This document shows, piece after piece, positions 1 through 6,780 of a stretch of DNA of 32,678 bases. The notes beneath the pieces were generated by a model. The model did not search any database. It saw nothing but the letters and a program-made list of their open reading frames with translations, and was not told the origin of the DNA. Within the stretch, counting starts at the first letter, position 1. Each line of letters begins with the position of its first letter. Source of the DNA: a virus. The stretch covers positions 1 through 32,678 of IMG/VR virus record IMGVR_UViG_3300010354_000324; one strand, 5' to 3'. The position numbers and the translations under genes are program-made.

Positions 1-526
1 CCTCTGCAGAAGTTGCTTTCTTTAGTTGTCTTAATATTTTATCCAAATAATCTATTAAAGTATTTTGAAATCTGTCGTCTTTGGATTCTTGTTCTCTTAC
101 ATTTTCTTCATTTACATTAGCAACAGATGCACTTACTTCTGTATTCTTTTTTATATCTCTATTTTGTTCGTCTACGCCTTCAATAGAAACTTTTATACTA
201 GAAACATTTTTTAATATTTCTGTGGTTTGTTTTTCTTTATTATCTTTATCTTTATTTTCAGATGAAGGATCCACAGATTTAACACCGGATGCAACAGATC
301 CCTGTGAAAGAACACTGAAAAACTTCTCAGCATCTTTTAGTATTTTGCTGGTTCGTAATTGTACAACCGCATACAATTCTTCTCTAAATTTTTCTAAACC
401 ACCTAAAGGATTATTCAAACCTAAAAGTTCTTTTATTTCGTCTCTTATAGATTCAGGTAATCCCATTCCTGCTGCATTTTGTGCAAAGGGGGAGTTATAT
501 TGTGTTTTGGGTGAATTGGGAGTCAT
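1..526 (-). CDS. Probable tail tape-measure / hub structural protein, N-terminal part (runs off the window)
   Basis: Seen: an open reading frame of 175 complete codons on the minus strand, from ATG at 526-524 to the window edge, with no stop. The product begins MTPNSPKTQY. It is hydrophilic and largely helical, with a charged Asn/Lys/Glu/Asp-rich linker at about residues 95-115 and another charged helix at about 140-170. No catalytic motif or signal peptide is visible. Its start overlaps the stop of the 61-codon frame upstream as ATGA, so translation is probably coupled. Known: in long-tailed phages the gene directly after the tail-assembly chaperone is normally the tape measure (gp29 is the T4 equivalent). 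Inference: position plus helical, low-complexity composition suggest the tape measure. I cannot recognise the sequence itself, and another hub or structural protein is possible. The C-terminal part lies outside the window. Confidence 0.5.
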   Translation of the reverse strand, partial: MTPNSPKTQYNSPFAQNAAGMGLPESIRDEIKELLGLNNPLGGLEKFREELYAVVQLRTSKILKDAEKFFSVLSQGSVASGVKSVDPSSENKDKDNKEKQTTEILKNVSSIKVSIEGVDEQNRDIKKNTEVSASVANVNEENVREQESKDDRFQNTLIDYLDKILRQLKKATSAE

Positions 527-708
527 TTCTTATTTTTCTTTTTTCTTGCTTCTTCTTTTTCCTTTAAATACTTTAATAATAGTAACTTATATACATTTTT
601 TTCCCAAGGAATCATATTATCAATTTCACTCAATCTAAAATTATGTTCCTTCATTAATATAAAGTTAAGATTATAATAAGACTTTAAAGTATCACCCCCG
701 AAGCTCAA
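523..708 (-). CDS. Small tail-assembly chaperone-like frame (gp51-like position), probably expressed by -1 frameshift from gp26
   Basis: Seen: a 61-codon frame with no ATG at its 5' end. The only upstream start available is TTG at 708-706, overlapping the gp26 stop (TTGA); the first in-frame ATG is codon 19. The frame stays open upstream to about 726, across a T TTT TTC heptamer at 717-711 in the end of gp26. Its core, around DNMIPWEKNVYKLLLLKYLKE, is a conserved-looking helical motif, followed by a Lys/Glu-rich tail. Known: small proteins in this position in T4-like phages are annotated as gp51-type hub-assembly factors, although T4 gp51 is much longer (249 aa); tail chaperones of lambda and many other phages are made as G and GT by -1 frameshifting. 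Inference: this is the T-like extension of gp26. It could instead start independently at TTG or at the codon-19 ATG. It ends as ATGA with the next gene. Confidence 0.7.
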   Translation of the reverse strand: MSFGGDTLKSYYNLNFILMKEHNFRLSEIDNMIPWEKNVYKLLLLKYLKEKEEARKKKNKK

Positions 709-1409
709 TCGAAAAAATCTATGAAACTATCTAACCTCACTTTCACAGGATTACCTGTAAATGGAGAAGTTACATTATTTTCGTATACTAATTGTGGAAA
801 ATTTTCAAAAAATTGTGCTAGTTTTATAAAAATATTTTGCGGTAAAGACTCTACAAATTCTTGTAATTCTTTTTTAGAATATTCTTTACATGTATAACTT
901 GTATTTTCATCGTAAATCTTATCTATACATTCTAAAAGAATATCAAAAATTTTATCTGAATTGTTTTTATCGTATGATTCTTGTATTGTTTTAAATGATG
1001 GGTATTTTAATATTATACCCATTTTATTTGTAATTTCTATTTTGTTTGATAAATCTTTTGGTTTTTCAACTTTAACGTCTAATAAATTTACATCAACCGG
1101 AAATGTTTTTTTAGTATCAGGACAACGAACAACTACTTCTATTTTTTCGCCTAAAGATTTTTCTCTAATTTTTAAAAATAAATATTCTACATCAAACGAA
1201 GGTAATTCTTCAATATTGACATCTTCGTTTATTATGCAGTTTTGTAGAACGGAATATACGCCTTTGATTATTTCTTTTTTGTCTTTAGTTTCTAAGGCCA
1301 TGAGAAGTAATTTTTCTTCTTTTACTAAAAACGGTCTATATTCTATATTTTTGTTATTAGATATTAAATTCAGTTCATATGTGGGCACGCTCATTTTTGG
1401 CAAAGGCAT
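705..1409 (-). CDS. gp26: Baseplate hub assembly protein gp26 homologue
   Basis: A 234-aa soluble protein; T4 gp26 is 208 aa. The N-terminal part (residues about 9-50) carries the family signature: a Tyr-Glu-Leu strand, then YRPFLVKEEKLLLMALE. A second conserved part around residues 85-115 contains VVVRCPDTKKTFPVDVNLL. In T4, gp26 and gp51 are needed to assemble the central hub and are not clearly part of the virion. The ATG at 1409 has a good AAGGAG ribosome binding site eight bases upstream; the second Met (residue 6) is less well placed. It follows the tube-like gene after 15 bases in the same leftward operon. The last codons read GAT TTT TTC GAT TGA and contain a U UUU UUC slippery heptamer that would shift ribosomes into the following 61-codon frame. 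Assignment to the gp26 family is confident; the exact T4 role is by homology. Confidence 0.85.
   Translation of the reverse strand: MPLPKMSVPTYELNLISNNKNIEYRPFLVKEEKLLLMALETKDKKEIIKGVYSVLQNCIINEDVNIEELPSFDVEYLFLKIREKSLGEKIEVVVRCPDTKKTFPVDVNLLDVKVEKPKDLSNKIEITNKMGIILKYPSFKTIQESYDKNNSDKIFDILLECIDKIYDENTSYTCKEYSKKELQEFVESLPQNIFIKLAQFFENFPQLVYENNVTSPFTGNPVKVRLDSFIDFFD
711..717 (-). promoter_or_regulatory. Candidate programmed -1 ribosomal frameshift site (U UUU UUC)
   Basis: On the minus strand, gp26 codons GAT TTT TTC GAT TGA contain the heptamer T TTT TTC in the X XXY YYZ phase needed for a simultaneous -1 slip. The stop is one codon beyond the heptamer. After the slip the ribosome reads TTT TTT CGA TTG AGC and continues in the 61-codon frame, which otherwise lacks an ATG at its start. 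A run of five G residues follows about a dozen bases downstream. I did not find a convincing stem-loop or pseudoknot by eye. Confidence 0.7.
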
Positions 1410-1424
1410 TATGTAGTCTCCTTA

Positions 1425-2108
1425 TTATTTTAATTCAAATTCTTCAAAGGCGAATGTAGTATTTATCTTTATATAATTATTCATATCGCCGTATTCTAAA
1501 GTTGACGGTCTAAAAAGAGTCGGATATATGTTATATATTTCCATATTAATTATTGGATTATAATTTAAATCCATTGCGGTTATTTTCATATTCCCCAAAA
1601 TTCTATCATAATAATTAACATCATAGCTTCCTGTTGCAATGTCTTTAGTTACTATATCGTTTGCCCAATTTTCTAAAAAACTTAACACTTCTGGCTTAGA
1701 GTTATTAGTGTAGTTTTCTCTAAATGTTATATTTATTGTATTAGAACCGTAATTTCTTGTATACGGTATCAGAAATATTGGTCTGTTTCCTATTTGATAT
1801 TCGGTCGTGGCTATACCACTCTCAGGAAACTCTACAGATTCACACAGAATATGATTTATTGTTTTTCCTTTGTATGATAATTCTACTTTATATCTATTTG
1901 TTCTTAAGAGGGAAAAAACATCTTGTGATATTGTATTTCTTATATTGAGTGGGTTTTTTGATAAATAAGTTTGTGCTTGAGTTTCAGAAATCTTTTCTGC
2001 TTTAAATTCGCTCCATAAACCTTTAGGAGAAATTTTTTCTTTTACTCCTTGAAACGGATCAGGAAGAACGTCGGGGGGAAATGGTGGTTTTGGATCAAAT
2101 AAGCCCAT
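1425..2108 (-). CDS. gp54: Tail tube-fold protein, gp19/gp54 family; probable baseplate tube initiator gp54
   Basis: A 227-aa protein. From about residue 65 it follows the T4 gp19-type tube fold: NRYKVEL, a turn with ESVEFPESG, the IGNRPIFLIPYTRNYGS segment, NITFREN, a helix FLENWANDI, and a C-terminal IYNIYPTLFRPSTLEYGD followed by a strand ending TFAFEEFEL. The first 60 residues are a Pro-rich and helical extension (FDPKPPFPPDVLPDP). In T4 the major tube gp19 (163 aa) lies beside the sheath gene, whereas gp54 (320 aa) lies with the hub genes and starts tube polymerisation on the baseplate. Here the gene sits among hub genes, next to gp26 and near gp48, so gp54 is the better name; the length is intermediate. 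Family is confident, the choice of paralogue less so. The start abuts the preceding stop and has only a weak A/G-rich binding site. Confidence 0.7.
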   Translation of the reverse strand: MGLFDPKPPFPPDVLPDPFQGVKEKISPKGLWSEFKAEKISETQAQTYLSKNPLNIRNTISQDVFSLLRTNRYKVELSYKGKTINHILCESVEFPESGIATTEYQIGNRPIFLIPYTRNYGSNTINITFRENYTNNSKPEVLSFLENWANDIVTKDIATGSYDVNYYDRILGNMKITAMDLNYNPIINMEIYNIYPTLFRPSTLEYGDMNNYIKINTTFAFEEFELK

Positions 2109-2630
2109 TTATTTTCTTTTTAAATTGTTTTTTATAACTTGAACTATGTACTTAACTGGCATTTTTATGTTTATTATTCTTTGTTTTACTATTTTATATA
2201 TTCTATTTTTAGGAACATTTTTAAAAGAATTATATTCGTTTAATGCAAATGTTGCCCAATCACCATCATTTAAAACTTTAATTTTGCTTTTAATATTTTT
2301 TATATCATATACTTCAAGAGTTGCTGCCATAATTTTTGAATATTTGCTTCTTAATAATTTATTTATTACAACTCTTGGTTCATTTTCATATTTAAGATCA
2401 TACATCATATTCAACAATCTTACTCTTTCCCTCGGAGGAACCAATCTCAAATTAACTGCAAACATTTTTCTACCAATAAGCCTAACCCCCAGCACTACTG
2501 GTATAGAATCATAGAAGAATTTTGTTTGGGGTTTGTGTACAAATGATAAAACTGTTCCTGGAAAATTTTTTTTAAAATTTTTATAACTTTCTATCTTATT
2601 TAGTACTGTTTTTGGGTTAAAAAAGTTCAT
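2109..2630 (-). CDS. Conserved hypothetical protein of T4-like phages
   Basis: A 173-aa basic protein of unknown function. A recognisable block at about residues 25-75 reads FPGTVLSFVHKP, FFYDSIPVVLGVRL, FAVNLRLVPPRERVRLLN. I know the same pattern (short strand, YYD-x-FP, large hydrophobic strand, NLHYLPP, Arg-rich helix) from uncharacterised proteins of T4-like cyanophages that lie near structural genes. The second half is Lys/Arg-rich helix and strand, including an LNDGDWATFALNE segment. No catalytic motif, membrane segment or signal peptide is seen. The start lies 14 bases inside the end of gp4, and the stop touches the start of the tube gene, so it is translated as part of the gp4-tube-gp26 operon. 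High Lys/Arg content fits nucleic-acid binding, but that is a guess. Confidence 0.75.
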   Translation of the reverse strand: MNFFNPKTVLNKIESYKNFKKNFPGTVLSFVHKPQTKFFYDSIPVVLGVRLIGRKMFAVNLRLVPPRERVRLLNMMYDLKYENEPRVVINKLLRSKYSKIMAATLEVYDIKNIKSKIKVLNDGDWATFALNEYNSFKNVPKNRIYKIVKQRIINIKMPVKYIVQVIKNNLKRK

Positions 2631-3045
2631 TTTCGGTTAATATTTTAAACTCCCATTGTTTTTCTTTTGCATAATTTTTTGCCGCTTCCCACTTACAGTT
2701 ATTTTTTTCCCATTCCATCATTTCTTTGATGTATTTTCTAGTATTTTTTCTTTTTTGTGGTTTTTGAGTTTGTTTTGCTGGCTTTATTTCTATTAAATAT
2801 GTTTTTATGATTCCATGTTTATCTTTGGTTTGAATTACAAAATCCACATAGTATTTATGTACTTTTTTGTCTATTGTAAAATAATATGGTATTGCTATTT
2901 CTTCTGATGACCACTTTAAAATGTTTGGATTTGTATCACAAAATACCATAAATTTTCTTTCCCACAAAGATCTATAAATAATACCAGAAGAATTACCTAT
3001 ATATTTTTGAGGATTTATTGGTCTGTATTTACCTTTATATGGCAT
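2617..3045 (-). CDS. gp4: Head completion protein gp4, nuclease-fold
   Basis: 142 aa from the Met chosen here; T4 gp4 is 150 aa. The protein starts MPYKGKYRPINPQKYIG and continues with IIYRSLWERKFMVFCDTN and ILKWSSEEIAIPY, the family hallmark. D68 (YYVDFVI) and E86-x-K88 (YLIEIKP) fit a PD-(D/E)XK nuclease core of the TnsA-N type. In T4, gp4 closes filled heads before tails are attached. The frame stays open 18 codons upstream to an ATG at 3099, but that would overlap gp48 and add a hydrophobic, non-conserved leader, so the start at 3045 is preferred. Neither start has a Shine-Dalgarno sequence; a minus-strand TATAAATA box at 3058-3051 lies six bases before the ATG, which could make the message leaderless. 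It is the first gene of the leftward operon. Confidence 0.88.
   Translation of the reverse strand: MPYKGKYRPINPQKYIGNSSGIIYRSLWERKFMVFCDTNPNILKWSSEEIAIPYYFTIDKKVHKYYVDFVIQTKDKHGIIKTYLIEIKPAKQTQKPQKRKNTRKYIKEMMEWEKNNCKWEAAKNYAKEKQWEFKILTENELF
2973..2980 (+). promoter_or_regulatory. Possible T4-type late promoter box for gp48 (TATAAATA)
   Basis: An exact TATAAATA on the plus strand, 88 bases before the gp48 start and inside the oppositely oriented gp4 gene. T4-like late promoters have only this -10 box. It is the nearest exact copy upstream of the rightward operon. In such A+T-rich DNA a chance match is quite possible. Confidence 0.35.
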
Positions 3046-3050
3046 AAAAA

Positions 3051-3058
3051 TATTTATA
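3051..3058 (-). promoter_or_regulatory. Candidate late promoter box for the leftward operon (TATAAATA)
   Basis: TATAAATA on the minus strand (seen as TATTTATA on the plus strand) in the short divergent gap between gp4 and gp48. It ends six bases before the gp4 ATG. With T4 late-promoter spacing, transcription would start at or next to that ATG, giving a leaderless gp4 message. The same bases overlap the start of the gp48 ribosome binding site (AGGAGA at 3058-3063). Confidence 0.5.
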
Positions 3059-3067
3059 GGAGAAATA

Positions 3068-3865
3068 ATGCCACCCCCAACAGTAAGAAATATTAGCATA
3101 AATGTGGGCTCTGCTTCAGCACAAGCATTTCCAAATTCATATAGTTTATTAAAAATATACGAAGCCGATTATCAAGATGCTGTGTTAGCAAAAGGTAGCA
3201 AAACTGTATATGGATTACCTGTACCAAAAGGGGCAAATGATATACACGAACACGATTGGGCACCATTAGAAATGGGTGCAATCGGACAAGGATTACGACA
3301 AATGTTTGGTTCTGCAGGACCAGGAAGAGCAGTTACAGCCCAAGATGTTGCTCAGGCAGCAGCACTAGGTGCTGCTAGATCAGTTGGGGCTGGTGGGTTT
3401 GTTGATATTGCACAAGCAATAAATGGTAGGGCAACGAACCCATATACACAATTAACATATAAATCTCCAGCCCTGAGACAGTTTCAATTTACTTGGTCTC
3501 TATGTCCAGTGTCATATGAAGAAGCGGCGAATATATGGCGTTTAATCTCAGATCTAAGACAACTTTCGTATCCATCGTTGAATGGTCCTTTATTTAAATA
3601 TCCTAAATTGTGTATGGTTGAAGTTGCAGGCAGAAGCACTTCAACTGGTGGTAAAACTTTTATAAGAACACAACCTAGTGCCATAACGTCAGTACAAGTT
3701 TCATATGATACACAAGGTGGTCTATATGTCCATAGAGATGGAGAACCGATTACTACAACTTTAACCGTTTCTTTACAAGAAACAAGACTCCTATCAGCCA
3801 ATCAAATGTATCAATTATATGGTCGTTCTGAGGATAGTGGTTCGTCAACAGGGGGATTATCATAA
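3068..3865 (+). CDS. gp48: Baseplate tail tube cap gp48 homologue
   Basis: A 265-aa protein; T4 gp48 is 364 aa. After an N-terminal segment about 35 residues long comes an unusual Ala/Gly-rich helical stretch at roughly residues 70-120 (GQGLRQMFG, AAALGAARSVGAGG). Then the family core: NPYTQLTYKSPALRQFQFTW, LCPVSYEEAANIWRLISDLR, a strand with PLFKYPKLCMVEV, and ITSVQVSYDTQGG...HRDGEPITTTLTVSLQET near the C-terminus. Gp48 sits on the hub and, with gp54, starts the tail tube. The start has a clear AGGAGA at 3058-3063. The stop overlaps the next start (TAATG). The Ala/Gly-rich part is higher in G+C than the DNA around it. Confidence 0.8.
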   Translation: MPPPTVRNISINVGSASAQAFPNSYSLLKIYEADYQDAVLAKGSKTVYGLPVPKGANDIHEHDWAPLEMGAIGQGLRQMFGSAGPGRAVTAQDVAQAAALGAARSVGAGGFVDIAQAINGRATNPYTQLTYKSPALRQFQFTWSLCPVSYEEAANIWRLISDLRQLSYPSLNGPLFKYPKLCMVEVAGRSTSTGGKTFIRTQPSAITSVQVSYDTQGGLYVHRDGEPITTTLTVSLQETRLLSANQMYQLYGRSEDSGSSTGGLS

Positions 3866-4614
3866 TGTTTGAAAACCACCCAACAATATCCTATGACGTA
3901 AAAGAGTTATCTAACATATTACTGAGATATGATGCGATAAATGTTTTTACAGACCAACAATTTATAGAAAACTATTATATAAAAGATGAAGATACTGCGG
4001 AGTCTTTAGCATTAAATCGATATGATAACAGTTTATATTCTTGGATTATATTATTAATAGGACAAAAATATAATAAAGAATTAGATTGGCCTTTGAACAG
4101 TAGTAAATTTAATGATTATTTAGTACAAAAATATAATTACTCTGTTATATTTTTATCAGAAAGTTCTATAGATTTTTCTTTTTCTGATGTTAAAAAAATA
4201 AAATATGGGTTAAAAACATATAATGTTAATGATTATGATAGAACACTTAATAAGATAAATTTAACATCAAAATTACCAACTAGTTTATCTACAACAGATA
4301 TTGTTAGTCTTTTAGATGAAGATGGAGCAACTATAAAACAAATCAGTATTGATAAAATTGTTTATGAGGCTAAAGATGCACTACATCATTTTGAGCAAAA
4401 TAATGAAACATTGAATGCTAGAAATTATCTAACCGGTTACATAGACGGATCAATATCAACCTATGTTGTAACAAATGCAGAGCATGAAGAAAAAATTAAT
4501 AACGATAAACGAGATATAATAATATTAAAACCAGACTATATTATAGTTTTGATAAATCAAATAAATAATATTTTAAAAGAAGTAGAAAAAAGAAAAGATA
4601 TAGAGAATGTCTAA
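3865..4614 (+). CDS. gp53: Baseplate wedge protein gp53 homologue
   Basis: A 249-aa protein; T4 gp53 is 196 aa. The N-terminal 100 residues show the gp53 pattern: a disordered start, NVFTDQQFIENYYIKDEDTAESLALNRYDNS, then LYSWIILLIGQKYN followed by LDWPLNSSKFNDYLVQKYN. That is the 'not fast enough, does not wait' tryptophan-rich wedge signature around YSWIILL and WPL. The C-terminal 130 residues are less conserved and end in a charged helix (LKEVEKRKDIENV) after an INQINNI segment. In T4, gp53 joins the wedges to the hub and permits the hexagonal baseplate to close. It follows gp48 with a one-base TAATG overlap and overlaps the gp27-like gene by eight bases. The family call is firm. Confidence 0.82.
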   Translation: MFENHPTISYDVKELSNILLRYDAINVFTDQQFIENYYIKDEDTAESLALNRYDNSLYSWIILLIGQKYNKELDWPLNSSKFNDYLVQKYNYSVIFLSESSIDFSFSDVKKIKYGLKTYNVNDYDRTLNKINLTSKLPTSLSTTDIVSLLDEDGATIKQISIDKIVYEAKDALHHFEQNNETLNARNYLTGYIDGSISTYVVTNAEHEEKINNDKRDIIILKPDYIIVLINQINNILKEVEKRKDIENV

Positions 4615-5911
4615 TACATATTTAAATCCTGCATCAATTAGTCCAGTTATACTTAAAACTGCAGAAGGTAAAACTTTAGACATAACCTCTGTTGTAAAAA
4701 AAATAGAAGTATATGAAAGTATATTTTCTAATTTTTTAACAGCAACTCTTTCAATACTTGATACCCCCGAAACCAGATTGATACAACGTGGGCTAAAAAC
4801 TGCTTTGGATGAAATTTTTTTTTCATTTGCTGGAAAAAGAATAGATGGTAGTTCTGAAAAAACTATTAATATAAATTTAATGGTTTACAAAACACAAACC
4901 GAAAACGCAGATACAAATCAAACAGGACAAACAATAGTAATTCATTTAGCTCCACGTCATTTTTTTAAAAATATGACATTGGATGTATCTAGACACTATT
5001 CCGGAAAAATTACTGATAATGTTAAAAAATTGGCCACAGATTTACAGATAACGATAGATGATATTGAGGCATCTAGCGATGAAATGATTGGTAATTACAA
5101 TTATAAAAGCCCATTAGAACTCATAAATAAATTTGCAACAATTTGCAGACCGGATAGAAATAAAAACGATGTAAATTATTTATTTTATCAAAAAATAGAT
5201 TCTTTTCACTTTAGATCTGTTGGTTCTTTGTTAGAAAAAAAACCAACAGTGGGCACAAATTCATCTAATGGATTCACTGTAGAAATGCCATTTAAGTTGC
5301 CTCTAAAAAAATTAAAAAATAATGTTTTAAGTTATGATATTTCTAGACAGTCACCAATAGAAAATGCTAAAAAAGGAATGTATACTAGTTCAGTATTAAC
5401 TTTTGACATGACTTTAAAAAGATACGTTGAAACAACATATTCATTAAAAAATGAATTTTCTAAACAAACACACCTAACAACGAATCCAATAATAGATCCC
5501 AACAAGTGTCAAAATTTTTCAGAATTATTACAAAATTCGTTTCTAACAAGATATACCCAAAAAGGTAGATTCACAATGTTATGTGAAGACCCACCAGAAT
5601 CTCAGGACAAAGTTGGTGGCCCAGATGATTGGTTATTAAAAAGAATATCTCTTATACAACAATTAAATCAGTTAAATCTGGTTTTTAGTATACCCGGAAC
5701 CTCTGAAAATATATCAGCCGGAGATGTGTTTTATTTTGGTAGACCAATACAACAACAACTTTCAAATGATAAGCCAGAAAAAGACATATTACACAATGGA
5801 AAATTTTTAGCAACAGAAGTAAAACATACATTATCATATAACCTTAATACAGTAATAGCAGAATATAAAACTACAATAAAAGGCACTAAAGATTCTATAG
5901 GAGAAGAGTAA
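4607..5911 (+). CDS. gp27: Baseplate central hub protein, gp27-like
   Basis: A 434-aa protein; T4 gp27 is 391 aa. The start SNTYLNPASISPVILKTAEG, then DITSVVKKIEVYESIFSNFLTATLSILDT is the first tube-like beta domain of hub proteins. A second one, with ETININLMVYK and IVIHLAPRHFFKNM, is followed by KSPLELINKFATICRP. Near the C-terminus are a segment GRFTMLCEDPPES and a final beta domain ending TVIAEYKTTIKG. Gp27 forms the trimeric ring that adapts the six-fold tube to the three-fold spike gp5. The next two genes are the two parts of the spike, which supports the call. It starts within the last codons of gp53 (AGAGAATGTC) and ends as TAATG with the next gene. Related hub proteins of cyanophages have a similar size. 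Confidence 0.75.
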   Translation: MSNTYLNPASISPVILKTAEGKTLDITSVVKKIEVYESIFSNFLTATLSILDTPETRLIQRGLKTALDEIFFSFAGKRIDGSSEKTININLMVYKTQTENADTNQTGQTIVIHLAPRHFFKNMTLDVSRHYSGKITDNVKKLATDLQITIDDIEASSDEMIGNYNYKSPLELINKFATICRPDRNKNDVNYLFYQKIDSFHFRSVGSLLEKKPTVGTNSSNGFTVEMPFKLPLKKLKNNVLSYDISRQSPIENAKKGMYTSSVLTFDMTLKRYVETTYSLKNEFSKQTHLTTNPIIDPNKCQNFSELLQNSFLTRYTQKGRFTMLCEDPPESQDKVGGPDDWLLKRISLIQQLNQLNLVFSIPGTSENISAGDVFYFGRPIQQQLSNDKPEKDILHNGKFLATEVKHTLSYNLNTVIAEYKTTIKGTKDSIGEE

Positions 5912-6774
5912 TGGGTGAAAGATCTACGATGGGAGAATTTTATTGGTTTTTTGGTGTAATAGAAGACAGAAGAGATTTTGACCTTCAATTAGGAAGAGTT
6001 CGTGTAAGAATATTAAATGCACATAGTGCTTACACAAACGATATAAAACGAGAGGAATTACCTTGGGCACAAATTATAATGCCAGTAACAAGTGCATCTG
6101 TATCTGGTATTGGCATGTCTCCAACTGGAATAGTAGATGGTGCATATGTTTTTGGTTTTTTTAGAGATGGTCATTTATGTCAACTTCCTGTTATTTTAGG
6201 TACTTGGCACGGAATAGTAGAGGATCTAAAACCACAAGATATAGGCTCAGATGTAAAACAAAATGATAATCCTAATTTTGGAAAAGTTATACAAACTAAT
6301 GCAGGTGATGGTTTTAAGGATCAAAGAACAGAAGAGGAATTAAAATTATATCCTAAAACTGTAAAAACTTTAAAATTTCCAGATGGTAAAAAAGTTGAAG
6401 GAAATGATCACGGCGTTCAACTAGAAGACGAATACCAAAAGAAAAATCCTTTAGATCAATTTAAGGAAAAAACCGATGTTAGTGCTGTTGCAATTAATGA
6501 TGAAGAAGGGTTAAAAAAAACAATATATAATTATAAGAAATTAAGAAGACCCGATGGATTAATTGATAATGGATTTATCCACATGGATATGGTGCAAGAC
6601 ACTTTTAAATGTGGTATTACAAATGAATCAAAAATAAGTGTAGTTCCTAATCCAATAGATTCTACTGCTAAAACTTCTCTGTCTATCGAATGGAAACCTT
6701 ACAGCGAATCTCCACAAGCATTAGATGATGGTGGAAACATAATTTATAACAAGAAAAATAGAGTAAAGATATAA
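5911..6774 (+). CDS. gp5: Spike protein gp5, N-terminal OB-fold part (no lysozyme domain seen)
   Basis: A 287-aa protein. Residues about 8-110 are the gp5 OB-fold: EFYWFFGVIEDRRDFDLQLG, GRVRVRIL, then LPWAQIIMPVTSASVSGIG, GMSPTGIVDGAYVFGFFRDG, and LPVILGTWHGI. In T4 gp5 (575 aa) the OB-fold is followed in the same chain by a lysozyme domain and a beta-helix. Here the chain continues instead with about 175 hydrophilic residues (LKFPDGKKVEG, KTIYNYKKLRRPDGLIDNG) that show no lysozyme Glu/Asp pattern I can recognise, and then stops. The beta-helix is encoded by the next gene. AGGAGA at 5899-5904 supports the first ATG (5911) over the second one, six codons on. The product should sit on the gp27 trimer at the tail tip. 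Confidence 0.82.
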   Translation: MGERSTMGEFYWFFGVIEDRRDFDLQLGRVRVRILNAHSAYTNDIKREELPWAQIIMPVTSASVSGIGMSPTGIVDGAYVFGFFRDGHLCQLPVILGTWHGIVEDLKPQDIGSDVKQNDNPNFGKVIQTNAGDGFKDQRTEEELKLYPKTVKTLKFPDGKKVEGNDHGVQLEDEYQKKNPLDQFKEKTDVSAVAINDEEGLKKTIYNYKKLRRPDGLIDNGFIHMDMVQDTFKCGITNESKISVVPNPIDSTAKTSLSIEWKPYSESPQALDDGGNIIYNKKNRVKI

Positions 6775-6780
6775 AATATT

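Noticed and set aside
538-544. A AAA AAG slippery heptamer (minus strand) near the end of the 61-codon frame
   Set aside because: A -1 slip here reads GAA AAA TAA and stops at once, so it cannot fuse the frame to the downstream probable tape-measure gene.
81-638. Plus-strand frame of 185 codons near the left edge
   Set aside because: It lies opposite two coupled minus-strand genes with good overlaps, and its product is an unordered Ser/Phe/Leu-rich sequence typical of an antisense shadow. The same holds for the plus-strand frames at 961-1416 and 2146-2514.
1425-2108. Calling the tube-fold gene the major tail tube gp19
   Set aside because: The major tube normally lies next to the sheath gene gp18, after gp17, which is beyond the right edge; hub-gene context favours gp54.
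2617-3099. Longer gp4 start at 3099
   Set aside because: It overlaps the gp48 start by 32 bases and adds 18 hydrophobic residues that are not part of the conserved MPYKGKYRP beginning; kept only as an alternative.
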